Below are positions 31,001-39,961 of a DNA stretch of 41,353 nucleotides, one piece after another. Where the stretch lies: positions 1-41,353 of IMG/VR virus record IMGVR_UViG_3300017951_000032; one strand, 5' to 3'. A program made the position numbers and the translations under genes. This DNA comes from a virus. The notes beneath the pieces were generated by a model. That model was not told the DNA's origin and did not search any database. It was given only the letters and a program-made list of their open reading frames with translations. The first letter of the stretch is position 1. Each line of letters opens with the position of its first letter.

Positions 31001-34000
31001 CACCAACCAGATATTCACTGAGGATGCCAAGCGTATCCAGCGTGACCCCATCGAGGAAGCCAAGAAGAGTGCCGCCGATGAACTGGGGCAGGCAGACGCA
31101 GCATTAGCTGAAGAGGCAGCACGCCAAGAGGCCTTTGAGCAAAAAGCAAAGGAGGCATCCACAGTTAAAGGAGAAGGGAAACCTGAAGTAAATAAGTCTG
31201 CCAGGGATTACAAGTCGTCTGAGGGAACGAGGGATACTTCCAGAAGCCGGGAACGCCAATACCTTAATCGTGCATTGGAGGACCCGATGACGCCGAAAAA
31301 GGTGAAAGATCGTCTCTCCACAAGGAAAAGAGAATATACCCAGCAGGAAAATGAGGAAACTAGGGATATCGCCTTGGCCGCAATCGCCGCAATGCGTAGG
31401 GCCGGGAATACCTTTTCGGAGATATTCGATATTGCAGCAACCGATGGCATCCTTCCTAACCTATTGGATCGCATGGCTATTGCTATTGTTGTCCGGAACA
31501 ACGTTCAAAATAGTGACCCTGGGCTGGCGTCAGCAATCGATACGTGGATAGACCAAAAGTCACGGGATGCTGGGCAGGCGATTCAAATACTCGATGCGGT
31601 AATGCCAGAATCCCTTGTTAGAAGGGAACGTAATCGCATTGTAGATAACCAGAAATTCAAGCTTGAGAGGAAGAAAGGAAAATCCGGAAAAACGCTGGAC
31701 GCCGAACTTGATCAGGTGATCGAGGAAGTAAAAACCAAGAAAGCAGATGTCGAGCAGGCCTTTGAGTCTGTCCAGGGCAAAATTCCTGGTCTTGGGGATC
31801 CGGAAATTATTGCAGATCCCGGCGCTCAGAAGCGCGTTCAAAAGTCAGATGCCAGAAAGAAAAAAATCAAGGAGGGCAAGAAGAAAGTGAATGAAGGGCT
31901 GAAGTTGCTGAAGGGATTGCCCCCAACGGCAAATATGACTCTTTCTGGACTTACCCCCTATCAGGTAAAAGGATTGCGTCTCATCGGCCAGGGCCTTATT
32001 GAGCAGGGATACTACCGTTTCGCTGAGTGGAAGGCGAAGTTGGCAGCAGCATTAAAGGGGTATAGCCTGGACATGGATCGTGTGGCCGTAGAGCTTTGGA
32101 ATGACACCAGCCTGGGACCAAGGAACTTGTCGGCAGACGCAATGGACGAACGTCGAGACGAAGCCGTTGAGGAACTTGCAAGTAAGATTGTGGCCAGGGC
32201 AAAAGATAAGGCTCCAAAGGAAAAAGATCTTCTTGATATGGTCGTCTCCGAGCTATATGGAAAAGCGGCGGAAGTTATCCCCACAGAAAAAAGGAAGAAG
32301 CAGTCACCATCCGAGATTGTGGCTGAGATGATTCGCAATAAAGATGTGGCTGAAGATGTGTGGGCCGCAGCGAGGGATCGCGTGAAAGCAAAAATCCAGG
32401 AAAACCCCAAGTACACCGAGGATCAGAAACTCGACATGGAAGCGAGGCTGGACGACTACTTTACACTCGTCAGTGACGTTCCGTTTGGACATACCAGGGC
32501 GCGGCAGGCCATTCGTGAAGGTGCGAGGGATATCGGTGCTGAGATCAAAGATATTGCCATCCAACACTACACCAAAGCTGAAGCCTCCAGAACGACATTG
32601 GCACAAAAGCTGGTGGCGAGGGTAGGTCTTACTGGTCAGGCAGCACTTGACTTACAGCAGGCCTTTGTAGATGAGCTTCGCGCAATGAACGCTGAGCAGC
32701 AAAAGAAGATACTGGAACGTCAGCTGGGGCCAGCAGTAACACCCAAAGCGAAAAAACGACACAAGAGAATCGTAGAGCGTGCCGTGGATCAGATCAATAT
32801 GGGAGCGCTGAATGATACCCGTTTCAAGGGATTGTTCGGAGAGAAGTATGGCTTCGCAGAAATTAACCCTGAAGTGGAAGCTGAGCTCCTGGAAATCGTA
32901 CGTCTCATTAACTTGGTAGATGGTGGTGAGTATAAACGCCGGAAGATGGCTGAGTTTACGAATATTCTGGATAGGCTCGACAACCAGCACACCGCATACC
33001 ACACCATGCAGGCGCTTACAGAGCATTTCTACGTCTCTATTCTGTCTGGTGTCACAACATTATTTCGTGCTGGTATGGGAGCAGCAATGACGCAGACAGC
33101 CAATGTGGTGGCCAACACTGTATCCCACATGGCCCGGGACATCACCAAAGGCAGGAACCCCATGGCCATTGTTGGTCGTGGTATGCAGGCCTATTGGCGC
33201 GGAGCAATGAAAGGCGCTCCATTTTATCGTGGTGTCCTGAGAACGGGGTATTCAGAACTGGAATCCACCGGCGATCAGGGGAACTACTCTCCATTGAGGG
33301 AAGTAATAAATACACCGTTTTCTGAAACGATACGCCAGATAAAGAACGCCAAAAACAATAAGAAAAAAGCTAAAGCGGCAGGAAACCTCGTTTATAAGAC
33401 CCTGTTCCAGCCAATGACAATGGTTTTCCGGAACCTTATCGCCTTGGATGCAATATTCCACTATGGCCAGAAGGAATATTTCACGATGGTCGAGGAACAT
33501 AATAAGCTCCTGGCAGAAGGGGTGTTTGATAAGAGAGATACTGCGTTTTGGACTGAGATCCATAAGCGAATGGTAGAAGGTAAAAACTTCCGGGATCAGG
33601 CAGAAATCCAGGTAGACGAAGAACTTCAGATATTGGAGCAGGCCGGACAGAAGCAACCAAAGGAATACCGCAAAAAGCGTATTACTGAAATTATCGAATC
33701 TCTGAGGGATGAGGATATCCAGAATTATGCCCGTCAGAAAGCATTGGAGGGAACCCTTACCAATAAGCCGAGATATGTTCTTGGAAATAGGCTATATAAC
33801 AATTTGGCAAAAGCAATTACGATAACGAAGGAAGATGATGGGCCAGATACAATCGCTGGAATGATGTTGAAGGCTGCATTGCCTATCCTCCGTGTGCCTA
33901 CTAATCACATTAATATGTGGTTGGATTATACCCTTTTAGGATTAGTTAGGGCCAAGTATCAGCTGAGAAAAGGCGATGGTGTGTCAGAGACAATGCGCTC

Positions 34001-35081
34001 TGATGAAAGGCTAGAACACATCATGAAGGTTGCTTTTGGTACAGGCGTTTATGCATTACTTGCATATTCAATCTTTGACTTCAATGAAGATGATGAACTA
34101 GTTCTGCAAAAAGATCCATGGATAGAGTTTAGCGGGTCCGGTTGGCAGAAAAATAGAGGGTATCTATATGACAAGGCGAATAGTAAGAATTTTAAAGATT
34201 TTAGTGTCCGCGTAAAACTACCCTGGGACACAAGTAGGTATGGTGAGTGGATATCTTATCGTGATATGCCTCTAGGGTTCATGTTCGCTTCCTTGGGGTA
34301 TATGAGTGATGCCATTAAATATAACCAACGGGAAGATAAGCCAAAGCTTACCGATGCTGAGGAGTTTTTATCCTTCTACTTCCAGAAAGGTATGATGTCT
34401 CCAATATTTATGGTTAGGGAGCAGAACTATATGCAGGGGCTTGATAAGTTGCTTAATGTTGTAAGTGAAAGGGGAACGTTAGATGCTGCAATGGGGTTTG
34501 CAATGAAGCCTGTTACAGCGATGATGCCCAACCTATACAAACAGGTTGGTAAGTCCACAAGGGCTATTCAAGGCAAGCAGGCACCTAGAGCAGCGAAATA
34601 TAAGGATGACTTCCTCCTGGCGCTGAAGCATGAGATGTATAAGAATTTTCCATTCATGGATCAGTACATCACCGATAAGCAGCATGATCAGCTGGGGTAT
34701 CCTATTGACGTCAAGTTTGAGATACCTTATACACCGGACTCCTTCTTCAACTACGCTAAAAAGATCGCAGACAGCCAGAACACTCCAGAGAAGAAAGGAT
34801 GGGAATTGGTATATAAATATCCTGAAGTCACACTAGGAAATTACATCTCCATCCAATCCATGAAAATTGGTGGGGAGGATGTAGATATTACCCGAGAAGA
34901 TAAAATATGGTTTGAGAAAACTGCCGCTGATGACTTTAGGACAAGGCTGGAAGGTTCTTACCGTGATCTTCAGTCATTCGGTCCAGAAGAATTGCAAAAA
35001 GAAATCAATGCAATAAAAAATGAAGTAAGGGAATACACAAGAGCCTTATTTTATGATAGAAAAATTAAGGATATAAAGTGA
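28083..35081 (+). CDS. Giant internal (cargo/polyvalent-type) virion protein
   Basis: 2332 residues from ATG 28083, which overlaps the previous stop (TAATG). Residues 5-62 hold two related ~28-residue units (YYEYLKGAGADVPDSFDSF; YYNYLRNEGYDTPETFESF). A Gly-rich hydrophobic region near 455-600 includes EEGLQEIFAGAMNN, then acidic coiled coil around 615-755. KGLRLIGQGLIEQGYYRFAEWKAKL near 1296-1320 resembles LPD-type segments of large polyvalent phage/plasmid proteins. Hydrophobic helices such as LPILRVPTNHINMWLDYTLLG (about 1933-1953) lie in the C-terminal third. Such giant proteins are packaged in the capsid and ejected with DNA. I see no DxDGD RNA-polymerase or lysozyme motif. Confidence 0.75.
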   Translation: MNEELNKYYEYLKGAGADVPDSFDSFSNTLSDEGNRETYYNYLRNEGYDTPETFESFNSTLFGTVKKKDDTQVSQPSLDESPEPLEEAENDQGLEGPLALENPWDKTLETANMQPPEVQPQWQEALPDGSMTEGMEVPEVSMDDVGKIESGPIGPDNPYRPDLKGFVLAENQIKSRLNNDKIKPWMFSGTNDPGSDVTPSGNPAYEGTTEQELPRDLSWEDLAEQVENAEGQDVKAGMDKYLNYEGRQMLEYVLQKRADDRMRVRNMLIEHDEDVLLPIEGTAGESDGVELYDLNTFGMTKVTKADIKSYLDGSAKRLFGEESLDDLPEDQKKFILRSFAEKYSDRETVETMFKDSGMDFDVSRLQHIYGAFTKGAYGMLEGSAKQTMRALDPEDGYINTIRKFVFGEPDMHPLAEQRYWEDKNIALNKDFSALEKKQLGWIGAYKSNPKYQNSFLSNTIPSALGSAVGIVAGGGGTPLGMGIIGSGAGGDMQATAAFQKGADLDAAFKAQVVGMGIGASEAFPFINIFNRFSSGAKGSILKRIAMSSGEEGLQEIFAGAMNNWTAQQLYDEKQRIIDDKTLEEGAAGAIVGSLFAGAGALVEGRQKNKQPKLTEEQSREKQANLRKLYEDANPEKVAKEQEAEQAKLKKLYESAQPKEEATTEEGPQAKIPVSPQPTNEVTDVVEPINQEENAGLPEDQKPEEEIIEAQKDEAQIEPTETVDNTEEVVEEVVEEEAAEPKFDVQEGESLGELTSRKKTKTATAKRIKKLKKDHAVFSTKKHTIVRDRDGLHVIKNKENAPEDRTKKVYREVVKQYIAENFESMENADEIVEVAMVWDANRPLRKGAGRADMGVDDVIASEIGGMSRADFARYGDPNAITEQMAKAYGMDEKADGIDADIEVASASNFGGRDDAITPEDVVDFMIRFPGGPKDFRAHAKKASAEAGFGIDLDARDEAARKFKELTGLDIGESITNQIFTEDAKRIQRDPIEEAKKSAADELGQADAALAEEAARQEAFEQKAKEASTVKGEGKPEVNKSARDYKSSEGTRDTSRSRERQYLNRALEDPMTPKKVKDRLSTRKREYTQQENEETRDIALAAIAAMRRAGNTFSEIFDIAATDGILPNLLDRMAIAIVVRNNVQNSDPGLASAIDTWIDQKSRDAGQAIQILDAVMPESLVRRERNRIVDNQKFKLERKKGKSGKTLDAELDQVIEEVKTKKADVEQAFESVQGKIPGLGDPEIIADPGAQKRVQKSDARKKKIKEGKKKVNEGLKLLKGLPPTANMTLSGLTPYQVKGLRLIGQGLIEQGYYRFAEWKAKLAAALKGYSLDMDRVAVELWNDTSLGPRNLSADAMDERRDEAVEELASKIVARAKDKAPKEKDLLDMVVSELYGKAAEVIPTEKRKKQSPSEIVAEMIRNKDVAEDVWAAARDRVKAKIQENPKYTEDQKLDMEARLDDYFTLVSDVPFGHTRARQAIREGARDIGAEIKDIAIQHYTKAEASRTTLAQKLVARVGLTGQAALDLQQAFVDELRAMNAEQQKKILERQLGPAVTPKAKKRHKRIVERAVDQINMGALNDTRFKGLFGEKYGFAEINPEVEAELLEIVRLINLVDGGEYKRRKMAEFTNILDRLDNQHTAYHTMQALTEHFYVSILSGVTTLFRAGMGAAMTQTANVVANTVSHMARDITKGRNPMAIVGRGMQAYWRGAMKGAPFYRGVLRTGYSELESTGDQGNYSPLREVINTPFSETIRQIKNAKNNKKKAKAAGNLVYKTLFQPMTMVFRNLIALDAIFHYGQKEYFTMVEEHNKLLAEGVFDKRDTAFWTEIHKRMVEGKNFRDQAEIQVDEELQILEQAGQKQPKEYRKKRITEIIESLRDEDIQNYARQKALEGTLTNKPRYVLGNRLYNNLAKAITITKEDDGPDTIAGMMLKAALPILRVPTNHINMWLDYTLLGLVRAKYQLRKGDGVSETMRSDERLEHIMKVAFGTGVYALLAYSIFDFNEDDELVLQKDPWIEFSGSGWQKNRGYLYDKANSKNFKDFSVRVKLPWDTSRYGEWISYRDMPLGFMFASLGYMSDAIKYNQREDKPKLTDAEEFLSFYFQKGMMSPIFMVREQNYMQGLDKLLNVVSERGTLDAAMGFAMKPVTAMMPNLYKQVGKSTRAIQGKQAPRAAKYKDDFLLALKHEMYKNFPFMDQYITDKQHDQLGYPIDVKFEIPYTPDSFFNYAKKIADSQNTPEKKGWELVYKYPEVTLGNYISIQSMKIGGEDVDITREDKIWFEKTAADDFRTRLEGSYRDLQSFGPEELQKEINAIKNEVREYTRALFYDRKIKDIK

Positions 35082-35097
35082 TTTCTGTGACTTTTTA

Positions 35098-35113
35098 GTT
35101 AATTTTCATTAAT
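35098..35113 (+). promoter_or_regulatory. AT-rich box before tail-fibre gene
   Basis: GTTAATTTTCATTAAT matches 14054-14069 in 15 of 16 bases, in a 46-base gap before the fibre gene ATG at 35128. A weak hairpin (AAAGT/ACTTT, 35075-35094) with T-run precedes it, repeating the terminator-then-box layout of 14034-14069. No convincing -7 element fits before the start codon. Confidence 0.35.
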
Positions 35114-35127
35114 TTACAAATTGTAAT

Positions 35128-38100
35128 ATGCTTATATTAGTCAACATAAAGAAGCCTGAAGCACAGAGCTATGTGGAGAAGCGGATAGATACCGCCGAAA
35201 TCCTCTATGCAGGGGAAGAGAACGGGCTCTTAATACTCCACCAGGCGAACTTCAATAAGCTTATTCCATTAAACTGTTCCCAGGACCTTGCTACCGTCCA
35301 GGCATTGATCACAGATGGTAGTCTCCGTCCGGTAGATGTCTTTGATACAGACGGTAATGGGGGGACGTCTACTATCCTTCTCAACGGTCGCAGCATTGAG
35401 TCGTTGGTGGCTTATGCTTCTGGAACCCTTGCGAAATGTAGACTCAACGATATCTCCAAGGAATTTGTGATTGACGATACTCCGGCAAACCTTCAGTCCT
35501 GGTTCAATGCCTCCTTTACGGGTGGTGTTACTGATCATGGGGCTTTGACAGGCAATGGAGATGATGATCACCCACACTATCTCACTGAGCCGAGGGCATT
35601 AACATGGCTAGGCACAAGGACTACCGACGACCTCCCGGCAAGCGGAACCAACCTATACATGACCACGGCGGAGAGATCCAAACTGGCGGGTATCGAGGCT
35701 GGAGCTACGGCGGATCAAACGGCTAGTGAAATTGAGGCCCTGTATGACAGTCTTGTACCACAGGTTACCGTTGGTGAATATACTGCCGGGACATTAACAG
35801 ATAAGAGGACCTGGAGCCCTGATGACATCGCCAAAGCGGCAGCGATCCATACTCTTACCGATCATGGGTCAATAACAGGGCTGGGAGATGATGATCACAC
35901 GCAATATCATACAGATGGTAGGGCTCTTGCCTGGTTAGGAACAAGAACAACTGACGACCTTCCGGAAGGAGCAACAAACTTATATTTTACGCTTACTGAG
36001 CGTACCAAACTTGGAACGATTGAAACGGGAGCTACCGCAGACCAGGGGGCTTCTGAAATCAAGACCTTATATGAAAGCGTAACATCGCAAGTGAGTACCG
36101 CTGAAAAAATAGCAGGATCCCAGACCGCACTCAGGACGTTTAGTCCCAAGGATATCGCGGATATGGCGGTCACTCATGGTGGTGGTGGCGGTGGTGGTGT
36201 GACTACCCTCGCAGCCCTTACCGATACAACCGTCTCTTCTCCGGCAGATGGCCATCTCCTGTTTTACAATTCGGGAAGTTGGACCAATGCCGCAATGAGT
36301 GGAGAAGGGGCCGTGGATGCAGCTGGAAACTTTACGCTTTCTACGACAGGTGTTGCTGGCGGTACGTATGGTTCTGCGACACAGGTAGCACAAATCACCG
36401 TCGATACAAAAGGCCGGATCACCGCTGTTTCGGATGTAACAATCTCTGGTGGTGGCGCATCATTAGTATCACTTACAGACACAGATATAAGTACACCATC
36501 AGCAGGAGATATGCTTCTGTATGATGGTACTGACTCTTTTGATAATGTGGCAATGTCTGGTGAAGGATCTATCACTTCTGGTGGTGTCCTTACGCTGGAT
36601 AATGCTTCTGTCATCGGGAAAGTATTAACGGGATGGACGTCTGGTTCAGGGTCGGTTCTCGCAACGGATACGATCCTCCAGGGGATGCAAAAGATTGATG
36701 GTAATGTTGCTTTAAGGGAGCCAGCGATCACCGCGGGAACGTCCCTGCAATACTACCGTGGCGACAAGACCATGCAGACGCTAAATACTGCTGCGGTGGC
36801 GGAGTCAGGGAATTTATACTTTACTGAAGCGAGGGTAAGGAGTACGGTACTTACAGGATTGAGTACAGGTACCGCTACTGCCGTTGTGGCTACTGATAAT
36901 ATGCTGGTGGGTTTGGGGAAATTGCAAGCACAGATCAATGGAATTACTCCAGGTGTTGATCAGCTTGTGAATCTTACAGATACAGATGTAAGCACTCCCG
37001 TTGGTGGAGATATGCTTCTTTGGGATGGCGTAGACTCATTTGACAACCAGGCTATGTCTGGAGGTGGAACATTGAGTGCTTCAGGTGTCCTGACGTTGAA
37101 CAATGCCAGTGTAACAGGACAAGTCCTGACAGGCCTAAGTACCGCTACTGCGACTCCCGTTGTTGCGGGAGATACTATTCTACAAGGAATAGGAAAACTC
37201 CAGGGCCAGATCAATGCACTACCTACTATTCCAACCGAACTTACAGACCTCTCTGACGTCAATACGTCCACTCCTACAAATAGGAATGTCCTTGTAGCAG
37301 ATGGGACGGATTGGGAGTCAAGAGCATTGGGAACAGCTGACATTCAGTCTGGAACATTTGTAGATGGAAGGATTGCTGCGTCTAATGTGACTCAGCACCA
37401 GGCTGTATTGGCGATCAATATGAGCCAGGTGAGTGGTAATCTTCCTGTCTCTCAGTTAAACAGTGGTTCAGGCGCTTCTTCATCAACTTTTTGGCGGGGC
37501 GATGGAACATGGGCGTCTCCGGCTGGTGGTTTTGCTAACTTTGATACCAAGTCTGACTCTGGTTCCGATCAAACAGTAAACTCTGCGGACATCCTGGAGA
37601 TAGCCGGTGGCACAGGGCTTACGGGTACGATCTCTAAAGCTGCAACAACTGTTACAGTTTCGTTGGCACTTGATGATACAGCAGTAACACCAAATAGCTA
37701 TGGTTCGGCAACTCAATACACAAGTATTACGGTTGACCAACAGGGCCGAATTACTAATGCTTCATCGGCAAATATCCAAATTGCTACCGGTCAGGTAACA
37801 GACTTAGGTGAATTTATAGAGGACACTGTTAATCTTGCGCTACTTAGCTCTGACAATTCTCTAACTAAAACATATAACGATCCAGCAGGAACTATTGACC
37901 TGGTGGTAAATCCAGCCAATGTTGATCACAATTCCCTTAGTAACCTTACGGTGGGAGATGTCCATACCCAGTATTCCTTGATTAGCTCTCAGGGCGGCGC
38001 ACCATCGAGTACGCCAACAAGGGTTGGATTAATAAATGTCGATACTACTGGAGAGGTTCCTTATATCTCGGTAGGGACCACTAATAGTGGTGATTGGTTT

Positions 38101-39471
38101 AGCCTATCAGGAGGCGGTGCCACTCAGCTTAGTGATTTATCTGACGTTGGAACTACAACAGCTACCAACCTAAATGTACTGGCAGCAGACGGCACCGATT
38201 GGGACTCAACTGCATTGACGGCAGCACACATCCAATCAGGAACGTTTGCAGACGCCAGAATAGCAGCATCTAATGTTACCCAGCATGAAGCGTCATTGGC
38301 TATCACAATGAGCCAGGTGAGCGGAAATCTTCCGGTATCTCAACTTAATGGGGGTTCCGGGGCATCCTCTTCTACTTTTTGGAGAGGGGACGGGACATGG
38401 GCTTCGCCAGCTGGAGGCTTCGCCAACTTTAATGTGGGTGGTGATAGCGGGTCAGACCAAACGGTAAATTCTGGAGATCTGCTGGATATTGTGACTGGCA
38501 CAGGTCTTATCTCTACTGTTTCAAAAGCATCCACCACAGTCACATTAAATGTTGCTCTGAGCCATCTCGGAATAGAGTCTTTGTCCGACCCAGGGGCGGA
38601 TAGGTTGATGATGTGGGATGATAGCGCAGGGAATACCGCATGGATGACAGTTGGGAGTGGCCTTAGTATTGCCGCCACAACACTGTCCCTTGACACATCT
38701 GGGGATTGGGCGGGAACCTTTGATGGGCAGGAAGGATCCTATTACCTGAGCAGAGCCAATCACACTGGCACACAGACCCTAAGCACTATCAGTGATGTGA
38801 CAGCGAGTGCCGCTGAAGTAAATGCCGTTGCCGATCTGTCAGGCCTAACAAGTGGCTGGGTGTATCGTGCTACAGGAACCGCAGCTGCTTCATGGGGCGC
38901 TTTGAATTTATCCCAGTTAGGAGACGTAAATGTTTCCTCCCTTGCGTCAAGTGAAGTCCTAATGTGGAGTGGGTCCAATTGGTACAATGATTATGTGGCT
39001 GCATTGGGTGTGACATGGGTAGGCGCTGGCCGTCCATTGACATCATCTGATACTACCGTCCAGGCAGCATTGGAAACAGTAGAAGATGCCGTGGATGCTA
39101 TTGATACAACTACAACAGTGGTAGTAAATATTGTGAGTCCAGATGAGGATATCACAGCATCTACGAACTATAATTTTCCCTTTGAGATGCCCTCTAAACT
39201 CAATGGAAAGAATATCACTGGGTACAATATCTATCACAATGTTGCTGGGGCTGGAGATGGTACTGATGCAATGTTATATAATGTCACTGACTCAGTGGAT
39301 GTAGCAAGTGCAGATGTGACAATCGCGGCAGGTGCAACCAAATCCGGAGCCGCGACAATCAATACATCAAATGACGATATCGATACGGACGACCTCTTCA
39401 GGATTGAAGTGGGGCCAGCATCGTGGACAACGCCTCCAAAAGGGCTATACATCATCTTTACAACGAACTAA
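35128..39471 (+). CDS. Repeat-rich tail fibre / tailspike-like protein
   Basis: 1447 residues, likely trimeric fibre or side appendage that contacts the host. The N-terminal ~130 residues (MLILVNIKKPEAQSYVEKRI) probably anchor to the tail. After that, fibre repeats recur: a ~104-residue unit TDHGxxTGxGDDDH...TRTTDDLP twice, 'LTDTDxSTP' units three times, and a ~144-residue unit with STFWRGDGTWASPAGGF twice. A seven-Gly linker sits near residue 353. The C-terminal ~115 residues (YNFPFEMPSKLNGKNI, YNIYHNVAGAGDG) form a separate domain, probably receptor-binding. Gene order after internal proteins supports the call; exact host target unknown. Confidence 0.82.
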   Translation: MLILVNIKKPEAQSYVEKRIDTAEILYAGEENGLLILHQANFNKLIPLNCSQDLATVQALITDGSLRPVDVFDTDGNGGTSTILLNGRSIESLVAYASGTLAKCRLNDISKEFVIDDTPANLQSWFNASFTGGVTDHGALTGNGDDDHPHYLTEPRALTWLGTRTTDDLPASGTNLYMTTAERSKLAGIEAGATADQTASEIEALYDSLVPQVTVGEYTAGTLTDKRTWSPDDIAKAAAIHTLTDHGSITGLGDDDHTQYHTDGRALAWLGTRTTDDLPEGATNLYFTLTERTKLGTIETGATADQGASEIKTLYESVTSQVSTAEKIAGSQTALRTFSPKDIADMAVTHGGGGGGGVTTLAALTDTTVSSPADGHLLFYNSGSWTNAAMSGEGAVDAAGNFTLSTTGVAGGTYGSATQVAQITVDTKGRITAVSDVTISGGGASLVSLTDTDISTPSAGDMLLYDGTDSFDNVAMSGEGSITSGGVLTLDNASVIGKVLTGWTSGSGSVLATDTILQGMQKIDGNVALREPAITAGTSLQYYRGDKTMQTLNTAAVAESGNLYFTEARVRSTVLTGLSTGTATAVVATDNMLVGLGKLQAQINGITPGVDQLVNLTDTDVSTPVGGDMLLWDGVDSFDNQAMSGGGTLSASGVLTLNNASVTGQVLTGLSTATATPVVAGDTILQGIGKLQGQINALPTIPTELTDLSDVNTSTPTNRNVLVADGTDWESRALGTADIQSGTFVDGRIAASNVTQHQAVLAINMSQVSGNLPVSQLNSGSGASSSTFWRGDGTWASPAGGFANFDTKSDSGSDQTVNSADILEIAGGTGLTGTISKAATTVTVSLALDDTAVTPNSYGSATQYTSITVDQQGRITNASSANIQIATGQVTDLGEFIEDTVNLALLSSDNSLTKTYNDPAGTIDLVVNPANVDHNSLSNLTVGDVHTQYSLISSQGGAPSSTPTRVGLINVDTTGEVPYISVGTTNSGDWFSLSGGGATQLSDLSDVGTTTATNLNVLAADGTDWDSTALTAAHIQSGTFADARIAASNVTQHEASLAITMSQVSGNLPVSQLNGGSGASSSTFWRGDGTWASPAGGFANFNVGGDSGSDQTVNSGDLLDIVTGTGLISTVSKASTTVTLNVALSHLGIESLSDPGADRLMMWDDSAGNTAWMTVGSGLSIAATTLSLDTSGDWAGTFDGQEGSYYLSRANHTGTQTLSTISDVTASAAEVNAVADLSGLTSGWVYRATGTAAASWGALNLSQLGDVNVSSLASSEVLMWSGSNWYNDYVAALGVTWVGAGRPLTSSDTTVQAALETVEDAVDAIDTTTTVVVNIVSPDEDITASTNYNFPFEMPSKLNGKNITGYNIYHNVAGAGDGTDAMLYNVTDSVDVASADVTIAAGATKSGAATINTSNDDIDTDDLFRIEVGPASWTTPPKGLYIIFTTN
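35530..36168 (+). repeat. Tandem 104-residue duplication in fibre gene
   Basis: 35530-35841 and 35857-36168 (312 bp each, offset 327 bp) encode the same pattern: TDHGALTGNGDDDHPHYL versus TDHGSITGLGDDDHTQYH, then TRTTDDLP, ERxKLxxIExGATAD, and (S/T)P(D/K)DIA. DNA has diverged while the protein pattern is kept. Confidence 0.8.
37240..38559 (+). repeat. 144-residue repeat pair in fibre gene
   Basis: 37240-37671 and 38128-38559 (432 bp each, offset 888 bp) encode LSDVxTxTxTNxNVLxADGTDW, IQSGTFxDxRIAASNVTQH, GNLPVSQLN and the identical FWRGDGTWASPAGGFANF. Codons for the identical stretch differ at many third positions, so copies have been long separated or selected against recombination. Confidence 0.8.
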
Positions 39472-39473
39472 TT

Positions 39474-39959
39474 ATGGCAACATATAACCAGATAAAAAAC
39501 TATCTCAATGGACTCCCTGGAGTCAATGTGTATCAACAGGAAGAGGTTGAGCATGCCACCGTTGGTATCTATGGCGGTAATAACTTTAACGAAAGGTTTC
39601 TGGACGTTTCTAAGCGCCAGGTAACTCTACTCATCGATCTAAAGCAAGGTCGAAAAATGATCACATTCTTTGTTTATGTGAGTGATCCTGGTACGGGCAG
39701 CGAGGAAGCCTTCTTGGAGACTCCTATTCCGGAGCTTTTCCAGAAGGAGGTTGAATCCTTCATTGCTGGGGTTTCTGGCGTTCTTAACTACAAAATAGAT
39801 GAAATAGACGAGGTTAATCGCTATGCGGTAGTTACTGGTTACTTTGAGAATACAACACCAAATCCAGACATCATCGAAGGTCGTCAGTATTTCATCTATG
39901 ACCAGGGTACAATCACATCTCCAAACCTCACCGCTGATCGCTGGGGTGGTATCGTATAA
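39474..39959 (+). CDS. Small tail-associated unknown protein
   Basis: 161 residues from ATG 39474. A longer in-frame extension to 39423 lies inside the fibre gene and has no suitable start context. The N-terminus is helical (MATYNQIKNYLNGLPGVNVY). Strands then alternate (VEHATVGIYGGN, RQVTLLIDLKQGRKMITFFV, VNRYAVVTGYFEN). It is two bases after the fibre stop and three before the next gene, so co-expressed with both. A fibre chaperone or baseplate accessory is plausible. No motif recognised. Confidence 0.65.
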   Translation: MATYNQIKNYLNGLPGVNVYQQEEVEHATVGIYGGNNFNERFLDVSKRQVTLLIDLKQGRKMITFFVYVSDPGTGSEEAFLETPIPELFQKEVESFIAGVSGVLNYKIDEIDEVNRYAVVTGYFENTTPNPDIIEGRQYFIYDQGTITSPNLTADRWGGIV

Positions 39960-39961
39960 GC

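Noticed and set aside
28083-35081. Virion RNA polymerase in the giant protein
   Set aside because: I searched by eye for a DxDGD-type motif and found none.
39423-39473. 17-codon N-terminal extension of the small tail protein
   Set aside because: It lies inside the fibre gene and lacks the start context seen at 39474.
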